DNA of 64,000 bases from positions 1 to 64,000 of the forward strand of contig NZ_JAGXJN010000018.1 of NCBI RefSeq assembly GCF_019091455.1. The letters run 5' to 3'. This document shows positions 8,454 through 16,978 of the stretch, in pieces; positions within the stretch are counted from its first letter, which is position 1; every line of letters begins with the position of its first letter. This DNA is from Chitinophaga sp. GbtcB8. GTDB taxonomy: Bacteria; Bacteroidota; Bacteroidia; Chitinophagales; Chitinophagaceae. Below the pieces are notes generated by a model. The model was not told where the DNA came from, searched no databases, and worked only from the letters and a program-made list of their open reading frames with translations. The translations under genes and the position numbers were made by a program.

Positions 8454-10804
8454 TATTCAGTCTTCTTCTTTCTAGGCGGTGCCTTTTTCTTGGGTGGGTT
8501 GGCCTTTACATCTTCAATAATGGCTTTGGCTTCTTCCACGGTAATATCCGCAGCGTGATCAATCCTTTCCTTCGGTATCTTATAGTTCTTCAACCCTTGC
8601 TTTATATATGGGCCGTAAGGGCCTTTTAAGATCTGGATCTTTTCTTTTTCAAATACCTTGATCGTACGTTCGTCTTTGGCAGTACGTTTTTCCACGATCA
8701 GGGGCCCTATTTCTTCCAGCTCTACGGTGTAAGGGTCCATTTCCTTTTTAAGGGAGTAGAACTTCTTATCGTGCTGTGCATAGGGGCCAAAGCGGCCTAT
8801 GTTCACCGTTACTTCCTGGCCTTCAAACATGCCCAGGTTACGGGGCAGGCGGAACAGCTCCATGGCATCTGCCATACTAATGGTTTCAATGCTTTGGGTG
8901 GCTTTCAGCTTGGCAAAACGGGGCTTTTCCTCATCTTCAGCCTTGCCTATCTGTATCATGGGGCCATAGCGTCCCATGCGGGCTACTACAGGCTTGCCGG
9001 ATTCAGGATCCTCGCCCAGTAAACGCTCACCCTTCACCCGTTCTGCCTTTTCCAGGGTATTGGCTACATCCTGGTGAAAGGGCTCATAGAACTCGTTGAG
9101 CATTTTGTTCCAAACCTTTTTGCCGTTGGCTATTTCATCAAACTCCTCTTCAATTTTGGCGGTAAAGCCATAGTCCATTACAGAATCAAAGTACTGGTTC
9201 AGGAAGTCGGTAACGATCATGCCCAGATCTGTAGGGAACAGTTTAGACTTTTCTGCGCCGGTATTTTCTGTATCGGCGGTTTTAGTGATATTATCCGCTT
9301 TCAGCGTCATGATACGGAACTCACGTTTTATCCCTTCTTTATCGCGCTTTTCCACATAACTCCGTTTCTGGATGGTGGTAATGGTAGGCGCGTAGGTAGA
9401 GGGGCGGCCTATGCCCAGCTCCTCCAGCTTTTTTACCAGGCTGGCTTCCGTATAACGGGGGGCCGGGCGGGTAAAACGTTCGGTAGCCTTCATTTCTTTC
9501 AGGTCCACCACCTGTTTTACTGCCAGGGGAGGCAGCACGCCTTCCTGGTCTTCTTCATCCGAATCTTCATCATCGCGGCCTTCCATATATATTTTCAGGA
9601 AGCCGTCAAATTTCAGCACTTCACCGCTGGCTGTCAGCTCCTCGTGATTGGTGGAAATATCAATTTTAGCGATGGTTTTTTCCAGTTCTGCATCGGCCAT
9701 CTGGCTGGCAATGGTACGCTTCCAGATCAGCTCATATAAACGGCGGGTATCGCTATCATCAATAGTAGCATTGTCCATGTAGGTAGGACGGATGGCTTCG
9801 TGCGCTTCCTGGGCCGATTCGTTCTTGTTCTTGAACTTACGGTGCTGGTGGTAACGCTGGCCATAGCTCTTTTCAATGGCTTGTTTAATATCAGTAAGTG
9901 CGGTATCGGACAGGTTTACGGAATCCGTACGCATGTACGTGATCTTACCGCTTTCGTACAATTTTTGGGCCAGCAGCATGGTTTTGGAAACGCTGTAGCC
10001 CAGCTTACGGCTGGCCTCCTGCTGCAGGGTGGAAGTGGTAAAAGGCGCTGCCGGCGATTTTTTGGCCGGTTTTACCTGTATATCCTTTACCGTATAGGTA
10101 GCGCCTATGCACTGTTGCAGGAATTTTTCCGCATCTTCCGCCGTTTTAAACCGGGAAGGGCCTTCGGCCTTAAAGCTCAGGGATCTACCCTGGTTATCCT
10201 TAGCGGTAAAAAAGGCTTCTACCCTAAAGCTGCTTACTGAGTTAAAGGTATTGATCTCCCGCTCCCGCTCTACAATGAGCCTTACGGCTACTGATTGTAC
10301 GCGGCCGGCAGAGAGGGAGTTGCGCATGCTCATTTTGCGCCATAGCACCGGAGACAGCTCAAAACCCACAATACGGTCCAGTATACGGCGGGCCTGCTGG
10401 GCATTCACCAGGTTCATATCCAGCAAACGGGGCTGTTGTACGGCCCTTTCTATGGCAGGTTTGGTAATTTCATGGAAAACTATGCGTTTGGTGGTCTGGG
10501 GGTCCAGCCCCAATACCTCACATAAATGCCAGGATATGGCCTCCCCCTCACGGTCCTCATCCGTTGCCAGCCATACTTCGTCGGTATCCTTGGCTAACTT
10601 CTTTAACTCCTTCACTATCTTTTCCTTATCTTCGGGAACAGCATATTTAGGTTTGAAGTTATTATTAATGTCGATACCCATATCGTCCTTTTCCAGGTCG
10701 CGTATGTGACCAAAACAAGATTTTACCTCAAAGTCACTTCCTAATATCTTTTCTATGGTCTTAGCCTTGGCCGGGGACTCAACTATAACTAGATTTTTTG
10801 CCAT
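8453..10804 (-). CDS. topA: DNA topoisomerase I (type IA)
   Basis: This 783-residue enzyme relaxes negatively supercoiled DNA. The TOPRIM domain opens the protein (LVIVESPAKAKTIEKILG) with the acidic triad in ATDEDREGEAISWHL (about residue 108-122). The catalytic tyrosine lies in GKITYMRTDSVNLS (about residue 295). HEAIRPT and GIGRPSTYAPTI are further type IA signatures. The C-terminal third has repeats beginning FGPYAQHDKKF and YGPYIKQGLKNY in place of the zinc ribbons of E. coli TopA, and ends in a lysine-rich tail (PPKKKAPPRKKKTE) that probably binds DNA non-specifically. Confidence 0.97.
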   Translation of the reverse strand: MAKNLVIVESPAKAKTIEKILGSDFEVKSCFGHIRDLEKDDMGIDINNNFKPKYAVPEDKEKIVKELKKLAKDTDEVWLATDEDREGEAISWHLCEVLGLDPQTTKRIVFHEITKPAIERAVQQPRLLDMNLVNAQQARRILDRIVGFELSPVLWRKMSMRNSLSAGRVQSVAVRLIVEREREINTFNSVSSFRVEAFFTAKDNQGRSLSFKAEGPSRFKTAEDAEKFLQQCIGATYTVKDIQVKPAKKSPAAPFTTSTLQQEASRKLGYSVSKTMLLAQKLYESGKITYMRTDSVNLSDTALTDIKQAIEKSYGQRYHQHRKFKNKNESAQEAHEAIRPTYMDNATIDDSDTRRLYELIWKRTIASQMADAELEKTIAKIDISTNHEELTASGEVLKFDGFLKIYMEGRDDEDSDEEDQEGVLPPLAVKQVVDLKEMKATERFTRPAPRYTEASLVKKLEELGIGRPSTYAPTITTIQKRSYVEKRDKEGIKREFRIMTLKADNITKTADTENTGAEKSKLFPTDLGMIVTDFLNQYFDSVMDYGFTAKIEEEFDEIANGKKVWNKMLNEFYEPFHQDVANTLEKAERVKGERLLGEDPESGKPVVARMGRYGPMIQIGKAEDEEKPRFAKLKATQSIETISMADAMELFRLPRNLGMFEGQEVTVNIGRFGPYAQHDKKFYSLKKEMDPYTVELEEIGPLIVEKRTAKDERTIKVFEKEKIQILKGPYGPYIKQGLKNYKIPKERIDHAADITVEEAKAIIEDVKANPPKKKAPPRKKKTE

Positions 10805-11031
10805 GAATGCCTTCTTTATTGCGAGCTAAATATGCAAAATTTAATATAAAAAATAACAATACGATTTTTGCAAGTATAGAAATTAAGGGTGAAAATAAAA
10901 AATAAGGCTTTGTTTTATTGCGTTATAGGTTGTTTTAATGTGAATAATGGCAAGGGGAAGGTTACATATGGCCGTATATTCATATATTCGGCGTCGCAGA
11001 AGATTAAAAACGGATAAAAAGGACCAATTCT

Positions 11032-11802
11032 ATGGAGATTGTAATTATAGGTGCCGGTAATGTAGCACATGCTTTCGGACAATTATTAAAGATCAACGGG
11101 CACCAGATCAAGCAAGTCATCAGTCGCAGCGCAGAGAGCGCTAAAGAGCTGGGCGAGGTATTACATGCGCCTGCTACCAACGATCTACTGGATATTTATA
11201 TGGAGGCGGATGTGTATATACTGGCGGTAAATGATACGGCCATACCGGCGTTGAATGATGAGCTGCGCCTGGGCCGGCGCATAGTAGCGCACACGGCAGG
11301 GGCCGTACCTCTGGATGCTATTAGCCGTATATCCACCCACACAGGGGTATTATATCCGCTGCAATCCCTGCGGAAGGAAATTAAGACCCCGCCACCCATT
11401 CCAATTATGCTGGAGGCCGGTAATGATGAGACCCTGCGCCGTTTACAGTCCCTTGCGCAAAGCATTGCTTCCCGCATAGAGATCGTAGACTCGCACCAGC
11501 GTCTGCAATTACACCTGGCTGCGGTGCTGTGTAATAACTTTACCAACCACCTGATTGCCCGGGCAAAGGTATATTGTGAGCAGGAGGGGCTTGATTTTAG
11601 CCTCCTGCAGCCTATTATAAGGGAAACTTTTGAGCGCCTGGATAAATATCCGCCGGAGGCGGTGCAAACAGGGCCGGCTATGCGGGGCGATACAGCTACC
11701 ATGCAGCTGCACCAGCAGCTATTGGGTAATGATGCCCTGTTCCAGCAGCTTTACAAAGTACTGTCAGACAGTATTTACCAATTCCAGGCAAATAAACTTT
11801 AG
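11032..11802 (+). CDS. Rossmann-fold and DUF2520 protein
   Basis: 256 residues. The N-terminal NAD(P)-binding Rossmann motif (MEIVIIGAGNVAHAFG) and the helical DUF2520 domain (about residues 130-250, with HLAAVLCNNFTNHLIARA) are characteristic. The architecture resembles F420-dependent NADP reductases and 6-phosphogluconate dehydrogenase-like enzymes, but no substrate is established. It is followed by kdsC, which has its own -7 element, so the two may not share a transcript. Confidence 0.82.
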   Translation: MEIVIIGAGNVAHAFGQLLKINGHQIKQVISRSAESAKELGEVLHAPATNDLLDIYMEADVYILAVNDTAIPALNDELRLGRRIVAHTAGAVPLDAISRISTHTGVLYPLQSLRKEIKTPPPIPIMLEAGNDETLRRLQSLAQSIASRIEIVDSHQRLQLHLAAVLCNNFTNHLIARAKVYCEQEGLDFSLLQPIIRETFERLDKYPPEAVQTGPAMRGDTATMQLHQQLLGNDALFQQLYKVLSDSIYQFQANKL

Positions 11803-11813
11803 CCAATAAAACA

Positions 11814-11821
11814 TATTTTTG
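11814..11821 (+). promoter_or_regulatory. -7 element upstream of kdsC
   Basis: TATTTTTG fits TAnnTTTG, 132 bases before the kdsC ATG at 11954. The leader in between (to 11953) shows no recognised structure. Confidence 0.35.
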
Positions 11822-11953
11822 CGATCTGCTGAGTAACCTGTATTACGCGAATGCCACACCATATATATAATATGGTCACGCGCGCACTACAGGTTACCCA
11901 GGTATCATTAAAAAGACACACTGATTTCCCGCTTCCAATCATTAAATCAAAGA

Positions 11954-12475
11954 ATGAACGTTTTATCACTTTTCAAGCCTATCACCACGTTTGTATTGGA
12001 TGTGGACGGTGTGCTTACAGACGGTACGGTGCAATTGCTGCCCGGTGGGGAAATGTCCCGGAAAATGAGTGTAAAGGATGGTTATGCGCTGCAGCTGGCT
12101 GTGAAAAAAGGCTACCGGATCGTGATCATTTCCGGCGGCAGGTCTGAAAGCACGGTGAGCCGCCTGCAGGGGCTGGGTATAAAAGATATATACCTCAACG
12201 TTACCCATAAAGAAGAACGCCTGCAGGATTATGTAATAGAACATGACCTGCGCTGGGAAGAAATGTTATATATGGGGGATGATATACCGGACTACCGCTG
12301 TATGCAAATGGTAGGGCTGGCAGTGTGCCCGGCTGATGCGGTGCCGGAGATCAAAGGCATTTGCCGTTATATATCACCTCTTAATGGCGGCAACGGCTGT
12401 GTGCGGGATATACTGGAAAAGGTATTGAAGCTGAACGGGCATTGGGAAATTGATGAAACCATCGCGTCGAAATAG
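11954..12475 (+). CDS. kdsC: KDO-8-phosphate phosphatase (HAD family)
   Basis: 173 residues, close to the usual KdsC length, lacking the cap domain of larger HAD enzymes. It hydrolyses 3-deoxy-D-manno-octulosonate 8-phosphate to KDO for lipopolysaccharide inner-core synthesis and is a tetramer in the family. The HAD motifs are visible: DVDGVLTDG (motif I, residues about 17-25), IISGG (motif II), and YMGDDIPDYRCM (motif III/IV). KLNGHW near the C-terminus is typical. UbiA and maf genes follow in the same direction. Confidence 0.9.
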   Translation: MNVLSLFKPITTFVLDVDGVLTDGTVQLLPGGEMSRKMSVKDGYALQLAVKKGYRIVIISGGRSESTVSRLQGLGIKDIYLNVTHKEERLQDYVIEHDLRWEEMLYMGDDIPDYRCMQMVGLAVCPADAVPEIKGICRYISPLNGGNGCVRDILEKVLKLNGHWEIDETIASK

Positions 12476-12556
12476 TTACAGTTGCCAGTTTGGAAATACT
12501 TTATATTGCCAGCTACAACCAATTGCAACTATATATTCAAATTGTGAAGAACTTTT

Positions 12557-13498
12557 ATGAAACTACTGGCTGCATTTTTAAAGCTGATACGCTACCCCAA
12601 CCTGATCTATATCGGGTTAACGCAGTTTTTACTGCAATTCTGCGTAGTAGCGCCGGTACTGGCAAACAGCGGGGAACGCCCTTCTCTTTCTGTGCTATGT
12701 TTTGTGCTATTATGTATTTCCACGGTGCTGGTAGCTGCCGGTGGTTACATTATTAACGATTATTTTGATATTAATATAGATATCGTTAATAAGCCGGATA
12801 AAATGGTGCTGGACAAGATCATCAGCCGCCGCTGGGCCATGGCCTGGCATACCCTGTTTAATATGGCCGGCGTATCCATCGGGTTTATAGTGGCCTGGAA
12901 AATAGGGCAGATCTACCTGGGCTTTACCCAGGTGCTGTGCTCCCTTTTATTATGGTTTTACTCCACCTCTTTTAAACGGCAGGTGCTGATAGGCAATGTG
13001 GTGATCTCTTTATTAACGGCCCTGTCTGTAGTGGTGGTGGGCTTTTATGAAAAGCAGATCTACGAAAGCCTGGAAGCCATTATGTCTACGGCCGGGCGTA
13101 AGCTGATACAGATCATTGGTGTATATGCAACCTTTGCCTTTGTAATATCTATGATACGGGAAGTGGTGAAAGACCTGGAAGATATGATCGGCGACAGTAA
13201 AGACGGCTGCCGTACTATTCCTATTGTATGGGGTGTGCTGCCGGCCAAGCGCTTATGTTATGGCCTGCTGCTGGTATTGCAGGTATTGCTGCTGCTGGTG
13301 GAGATCAGGGTAGCTATACCCGGCTGGTACCTGGCCATTGCCTATTTGCTGCTGCTGGTGCAGGCGCCTGCTATTTATATATGGTTCCTATTAAAGAAGG
13401 CGCATTTGACGGAACATTATCATAAAGTAAGCTCGCTCATAAAATGGGTAATGCTTAGCGGCATTTTATCCATGATATTCTTTAAAATCTATCATTAA
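12557..13498 (+). CDS. UbiA family prenyltransferase (geranylgeranylglycerol-phosphate type)
   Basis: A 313-residue polytopic inner-membrane protein with 8-9 hydrophobic segments. It has the two aspartate-rich motifs of the UbiA superfamily: NDYFDINIDIVNKPDK (about residue 70-85) and EDMIGDSKDGCRTIPIVW (about residue 210-227). Bacteroidota members of this type are usually annotated as geranylgeranylglycerol-phosphate geranylgeranyltransferase; that name is by similarity and the true prenyl acceptor is uncertain. Its TAA overlaps the ATG of maf (TAATG), which indicates translational coupling. Confidence 0.82.
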   Translation: MKLLAAFLKLIRYPNLIYIGLTQFLLQFCVVAPVLANSGERPSLSVLCFVLLCISTVLVAAGGYIINDYFDINIDIVNKPDKMVLDKIISRRWAMAWHTLFNMAGVSIGFIVAWKIGQIYLGFTQVLCSLLLWFYSTSFKRQVLIGNVVISLLTALSVVVVGFYEKQIYESLEAIMSTAGRKLIQIIGVYATFAFVISMIREVVKDLEDMIGDSKDGCRTIPIVWGVLPAKRLCYGLLLVLQVLLLLVEIRVAIPGWYLAIAYLLLLVQAPAIYIWFLLKKAHLTEHYHKVSSLIKWVMLSGILSMIFFKIYH

Positions 13499-14091
13499 TG
13501 TATAAGGGACAACGTGTGGTATTGGCATCGCAATCGCCCCGGCGTAAGCAATTGCTGGAGCAGGCAGGCATTCCTTTTGAAGTGAAGGTGGTGGAAACAG
13601 CGGAAACTTTTCCGCCGGATATGCATATACCGGATGTGCCCGTACATATAGCCCGCCAAAAGGCAGCTGCCGTAACGGTGCTGTGCGATAGTAATGATAT
13701 TATAATTGCGGCAGATACCGTAGTAGTGCTGGATGATACTATTATTGGCAAACCCAAGGACCGGGAAGATGCTGTTAACATTCTTACTACCCTGAGCGGC
13801 CGCATTCACCAGGTAATGACGGGTGTAGTTATTAAACAGGGCCCTGCCCATGAGGTTAGTTTTGTAGATATTACAGAAGTGCATTTTAAACCCCTTACAC
13901 AGGAACAGATCATTTATTATATAGATCATTACAAACCCTATGATAAAGCCGGCGCCTATGGGGTGCAGGACTGGATAGGCGCTGTGGGCATTGACCGTAT
14001 TAACGGCTGCTTTTACAATGTAATGGGGCTGCCGGTAAGCAAGGTAGTAGAGCAGCTAACACGGTTGGCAACAGCAGCAGCAGTGCAATAA
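13498..14091 (+). CDS. maf: Maf family nucleoside triphosphate pyrophosphatase
   Basis: 197 residues. It hydrolyses dTTP/UTP or modified nucleotides to monophosphates, a house-cleaning role in the cytoplasm. The signatures are LASQSPRRKQLLEQAG at the N-terminus, AADTVVVLDDTIIGKPKDREDA in the middle, and YKPYDKAGAYGVQDWIG at the C-terminal part. The start overlaps the stop of the prenyltransferase by one base. The gene is followed by a strong hairpin at 14100. Confidence 0.92.
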   Translation: MYKGQRVVLASQSPRRKQLLEQAGIPFEVKVVETAETFPPDMHIPDVPVHIARQKAAAVTVLCDSNDIIIAADTVVVLDDTIIGKPKDREDAVNILTTLSGRIHQVMTGVVIKQGPAHEVSFVDITEVHFKPLTQEQIIYYIDHYKPYDKAGAYGVQDWIGAVGIDRINGCFYNVMGLPVSKVVEQLTRLATAAAVQ

Positions 14092-14097
14092 TAAAAA

Positions 14098-14146
14098 ACG
14101 GTCCACCGCCTAAAAGGCCGTGGACCGCGGACTGTGAACCGTGGAT
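14098..14146. terminator. Hairpin between convergent maf and hom
   Basis: GGTCCACCGCC (14100-14110) pairs with GGCCGTGGACC (14116-14126) with one mismatch around a TAAAA loop. More copies of the same word follow (CGCGGACTGTGAACCGTGG). There is an A-run on the left (AAAAAA 14093-14098), which would be a U-run for the minus-strand hom transcript. The word resembles the one in the repeat at 1140-1284. Confidence 0.6.
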
Positions 14147-14148
14147 AC

Positions 14149-15330
14149 TTATTCCAGCACCAGTAAGTTCACATCTTTATTCCTCAGCCAGTTATTTTCT
14201 TTCAACTTTTGCAGGTTAATAATGCCTACTACATAGCGGTAGGTAGGGGATTCGTATTTCTCTGAAATGTTGTAGAACGCGGTCAGGTCTACCTGGTCAG
14301 GTGTTTTATAACGCAGGTATACTTTCAGCTGCACATCGTTTGTAAAGGTGGGCTGGTTGTTTTGCTTGATCTTTTTATACTCGTAGCGGTAGTTATACAG
14401 CAGCGCTGAAATATCAGACAGCACTGCGCTGCCGGTGGCTGTACCACCTGCGCCCTTGCCTACAAAGAACTGCTTATCTGTAAACGCGCTTTCCAGCAAA
14501 ATACCGTTATACTCGTTGTATACATCATACAGCAGGTTATGCTCTTTAATAAGGTGTGGCAGCACATAAGCATTTACATGCCCGTTCTGCCGGCGGCAGT
14601 TACCAATGAGCTTGATGGTGGAGTCGCGCTGGCGGGCAAACTGTATATCAAAATCATTGAGGTGATGAATGCCGAAGTTGAATACTTCTTCCGGTTTTAC
14701 AAAGGTGCCAAAAGCATGCAGCAGCAGGATCACTATTTTAAACTTGGGGTCATAACCTTCAATGTCCAGCGTAGGATCCGTTTCTGCAAAACCCAGCTCC
14801 TGCGCCTGTTGCAGGGCGGTTTCAAAGCTCAGGCCTTCTTCAAATATTTTGGTGAGTATATAGTTGGTGGATCCGTTGCAGATGCCTTCTACTGCATTCA
14901 GCAGATCATTGTCATAATACTCTTCCAGGTTGCGGATAATGGGAATACTGGCGCAGCTGGAAGCTTCATACAGGAAGGGTACCCTGTTCTCTACCTGCAG
15001 CTGGTACAGAGCGGGCAGGTTTTCCGCAATCATACGTTTGCTGGCGCTTACTACGGCTTTGCCATTACGCAGGGCGGTGCTTACGATCTCAAAAGCTGCT
15101 TCTGTTTCGTTGATCAGCTCTACCACTACATCAATGGTAGGGTCTTCCAGTATCTCGTTCTTGTCCGTGGTGAAATAGCTCATGTCTATAGGACGAGCTT
15201 TGTTAGGGTCTTTAATGCATATTTTTTTGATGCGGGCATTAATGCCTTTTGTTCTGTTCAATACTTCGTAAAGTCCCTGTCCTACGCATCCAAATCCGAA
15301 AATGCCAAGGTTAATGATCTTACTTTCCAT
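14149..15330 (-). CDS. hom: Homoserine dehydrogenase
   Basis: 393 residues. It reduces aspartate semialdehyde to homoserine, the branch point to threonine and methionine. The NAD(P) Rossmann motif is IFGFGCVGQGLYEVL. The substrate domain shows EASSCASIPIIRNLEEYY and GICNGSTNYILTKI, and the second-half motif is GKGAGGTATGSAVLSDI. A classical C-terminal ACT domain is not obvious; the tail (from about residue 335) may be a diverged one. It lies 94 bases downstream of the cystathionine synthase-family gene on the same strand and probably shares its SAM riboswitch. Confidence 0.93.
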   Translation of the reverse strand: MESKIINLGIFGFGCVGQGLYEVLNRTKGINARIKKICIKDPNKARPIDMSYFTTDKNEILEDPTIDVVVELINETEAAFEIVSTALRNGKAVVSASKRMIAENLPALYQLQVENRVPFLYEASSCASIPIIRNLEEYYDNDLLNAVEGICNGSTNYILTKIFEEGLSFETALQQAQELGFAETDPTLDIEGYDPKFKIVILLLHAFGTFVKPEEVFNFGIHHLNDFDIQFARQRDSTIKLIGNCRRQNGHVNAYVLPHLIKEHNLLYDVYNEYNGILLESAFTDKQFFVGKGAGGTATGSAVLSDISALLYNYRYEYKKIKQNNQPTFTNDVQLKVYLRYKTPDQVDLTAFYNISEKYESPTYRYVVGIINLQKLKENNWLRNKDVNLLVLE

Positions 15331-15340
15331 AATTTAATTT

Positions 15341-15424
15341 AATGCTTAGTGCTTAACGCTTAATGCTGAACGCTTCCTGCCATGCTTAAAGGCGTTTTGC
15401 GTTAAGCGTTCGGCGTTTAGCTTG
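15341..15424. repeat. GCTTAACGC word repeat inside the methionine operon
   Basis: The left block (15341-15373) is a run of AATGCTTAGTGCTTAACGC variants. The right block (15392-15424) is the same word on the opposite strand (GCGTTTTGCGTTAAGCG). Together they can form a long imperfect hairpin that fills the whole gap between hom and the upstream PLP enzyme. Confidence 0.7.
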
Positions 15425-16603
15425 CTATTGTAAAACGGTGGTTTGTTTGCCAGATGGTTGGTTTAATTTATCTAAAGCCTGTTTCAGGTCGCTGATCAGG
15501 TCATCTGCATCTTCAATACCTACAGACAGGCGTATGCAGCTATCCTGCAGGCCGGCACGCTTACGGAAGTCTTCCGGTATGTTACGGTGCGTCATGGTAG
15601 CCGGGTGATCCAGCATACTTTTTACGCCGCCAAAACTTTCTGCCAGCTTAAACAGGCGCGTTGCATTTACAATACGGATGGCGTTTTTGATATTGTCGCT
15701 TTTAAGGGAAAAGCTCACCAGGCCGCCATACAGCTTTTGCTGCTTGCGGGCTATGTGATGGTTCTTGTGGGTGGCCAGGCCCGGGTAAAATACTTTATCT
15801 ATCGCCGGGTGGGTAGCCAGCCAGCTGGCTATGGACTGTGCATTGCTGCACTGTTTTTCCAGGCGCAGGTACAGGGTTTCAATACCCCGTATGGTAAGCC
15901 AGGCTTCAAACGGGCTCAGGATGCTACCGGAAATGTTCTGGTTAAAACGCAGCTGGTCGGCCAGTGATTTGTTGTTCACCACTACCAGGCCTGCAATTAC
16001 ATCCGTATGGCCGGCCAGGTATTTGGTGGCGCTGTGTATTACAATGTCGGCCCCCATTGGTATGGGCTGCTGCAACAAGGGCGTACACAGGGTATTATCT
16101 ACTACCAGCAGGGTGTTATGCTGCTTGGCTATTTTGCTGATGGATTTAATGTCGGAGATCTTCAACGTAGGGTTGGTGGGTGATTCCAGCCATATGAACT
16201 TTGTTTTGGGCGTAATGGCGGCCGTTACGTTATCAATGTTGCTGGTATCTGTAAAGTTCACTTTAATGCCAAAACGCTCAATCATGTGGTTGAACATCTG
16301 GAAAATGCCGCCGTAGGTATCTTCTACCGCCAGTATTTCGTCGCCGGTCTTTAACAGCTTTAACACCGCATCTATGGCTGCCATACCGCTGGCAAAGGCA
16401 AAACCTGCATAGCCTTCTTCCAGGGTGCAGATGAGGTTTTCCAATACTTTGCGGGTGGGGTTGTTGGCACGGGAAAACTCAAAACCTTTATTAATGCCGG
16501 GCGATTCCTGCACAAAGGTGGAGGTTTGATAGATGGGCACAGAGATGGCGCCTGTGAGCTCATCTACCGGGATGCTATGAATGAGTTGAGTGGCTGTTTT
16601 CAT
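15425..16603 (-). CDS. Cystathionine synthase/lyase family PLP enzyme
   Basis: 392 residues of the Cys/Met-metabolism PLP family. The PLP lysine lies in HSATKYLAGHTDVIAG (about residue 195). Other signatures are YQTSTFVQESPGINKGFEFSRANNPTR, FASGMAAIDAVL and SFGGVKSMLDHPATMTH. Members are cystathionine gamma-synthases, gamma-lyases or acylhomoserine sulfhydrylases, and sequence alone does not separate these. The SAM riboswitch upstream and hom downstream favour a methionine-biosynthetic role (MetB-like). Confidence 0.88.
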   Translation of the reverse strand: MKTATQLIHSIPVDELTGAISVPIYQTSTFVQESPGINKGFEFSRANNPTRKVLENLICTLEEGYAGFAFASGMAAIDAVLKLLKTGDEILAVEDTYGGIFQMFNHMIERFGIKVNFTDTSNIDNVTAAITPKTKFIWLESPTNPTLKISDIKSISKIAKQHNTLLVVDNTLCTPLLQQPIPMGADIVIHSATKYLAGHTDVIAGLVVVNNKSLADQLRFNQNISGSILSPFEAWLTIRGIETLYLRLEKQCSNAQSIASWLATHPAIDKVFYPGLATHKNHHIARKQQKLYGGLVSFSLKSDNIKNAIRIVNATRLFKLAESFGGVKSMLDHPATMTHRNIPEDFRKRAGLQDSCIRLSVGIEDADDLISDLKQALDKLNQPSGKQTTVLQ

Positions 16604-16650
16604 GCAAATAAAAAAGTTCTTTTTAATGGTGTTATCCGGAAAGGGGTGGA

Positions 16651-16690
16651 AATAAAAAAGGGCTCTTCCTGTAGTTGGAAGAGCCCCTTT
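16651..16690 (-). terminator. SAM riboswitch terminator
   Basis: On the minus strand GGGCTCTTCC (bases 16686-16677) pairs perfectly with GGAAGAGCCC (16669-16660) around a 7-base loop. A U-run (complement of AATAAAAAA, 16651-16659) follows. It sits between the riboswitch aptamer and the ATG at 16603, and is the expected OFF-state terminator. Confidence 0.88.
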
Positions 16691-16722
16691 TAAATATTAT
16701 GCGGGAAGAATTACCTCTGCCA

Positions 16723-16840
16723 ACTTATCTTTCCCCGGTATGTACCGGGGCAGGAATTAGCACCTTTTTTCTGCTGGTAACAGCAGAATTGGTTGCTAAG
16801 GCATCGCAGGGCCAAGTCCCTCCGCCTTTCTGGATAAGTG
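16723..16840 (-). promoter_or_regulatory. SAM-I riboswitch (S-box)
   Basis: On the minus strand P1 is formed by ACTTATC (16839-16833) and GATAAGT (16729-16723). Between them are the S-box signatures: a GGCGGAGGGAC purine-rich segment, CTTGGCCC, GATGCCTTAGCAACC, a hairpin, GGTGCTAATTCC, and a P4 hairpin just before GATAAG. It binds S-adenosylmethionine. High SAM should favour the terminator at 16651-16690 and shut off the PLP enzyme and hom. The family is recognised from conserved sequence and order. Confidence 0.93.
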
Positions 16841-16978
16841 ATGTTTAAGAACTGGGTGCAAAGGTAATAGTACTTTTATGAATTTTCCAAATTTGGAAAA
16901 CCGGAGGGAGGGATGTATATTGCTAATAATTTTAGCAAAGAGAGTGCTTTTATTGTTGACCTTTAAACACCAAAACCA

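Noticed and set aside
9074..9739. 221-residue open frame on the plus strand inside topA
   Set aside because: It is antisense to a well-conserved topA and its translation lacks any motif. Codon bias in topA leaves the opposite frame open.
14539..15342. 267-residue open frame opposite hom
   Set aside because: It lies antisense to the clear homoserine dehydrogenase gene and has no family features.
15341..15424. CRISPR-like array
   Set aside because: The repeats are only 7-11 bases, are degenerate and have no spacers. No cas genes are present.
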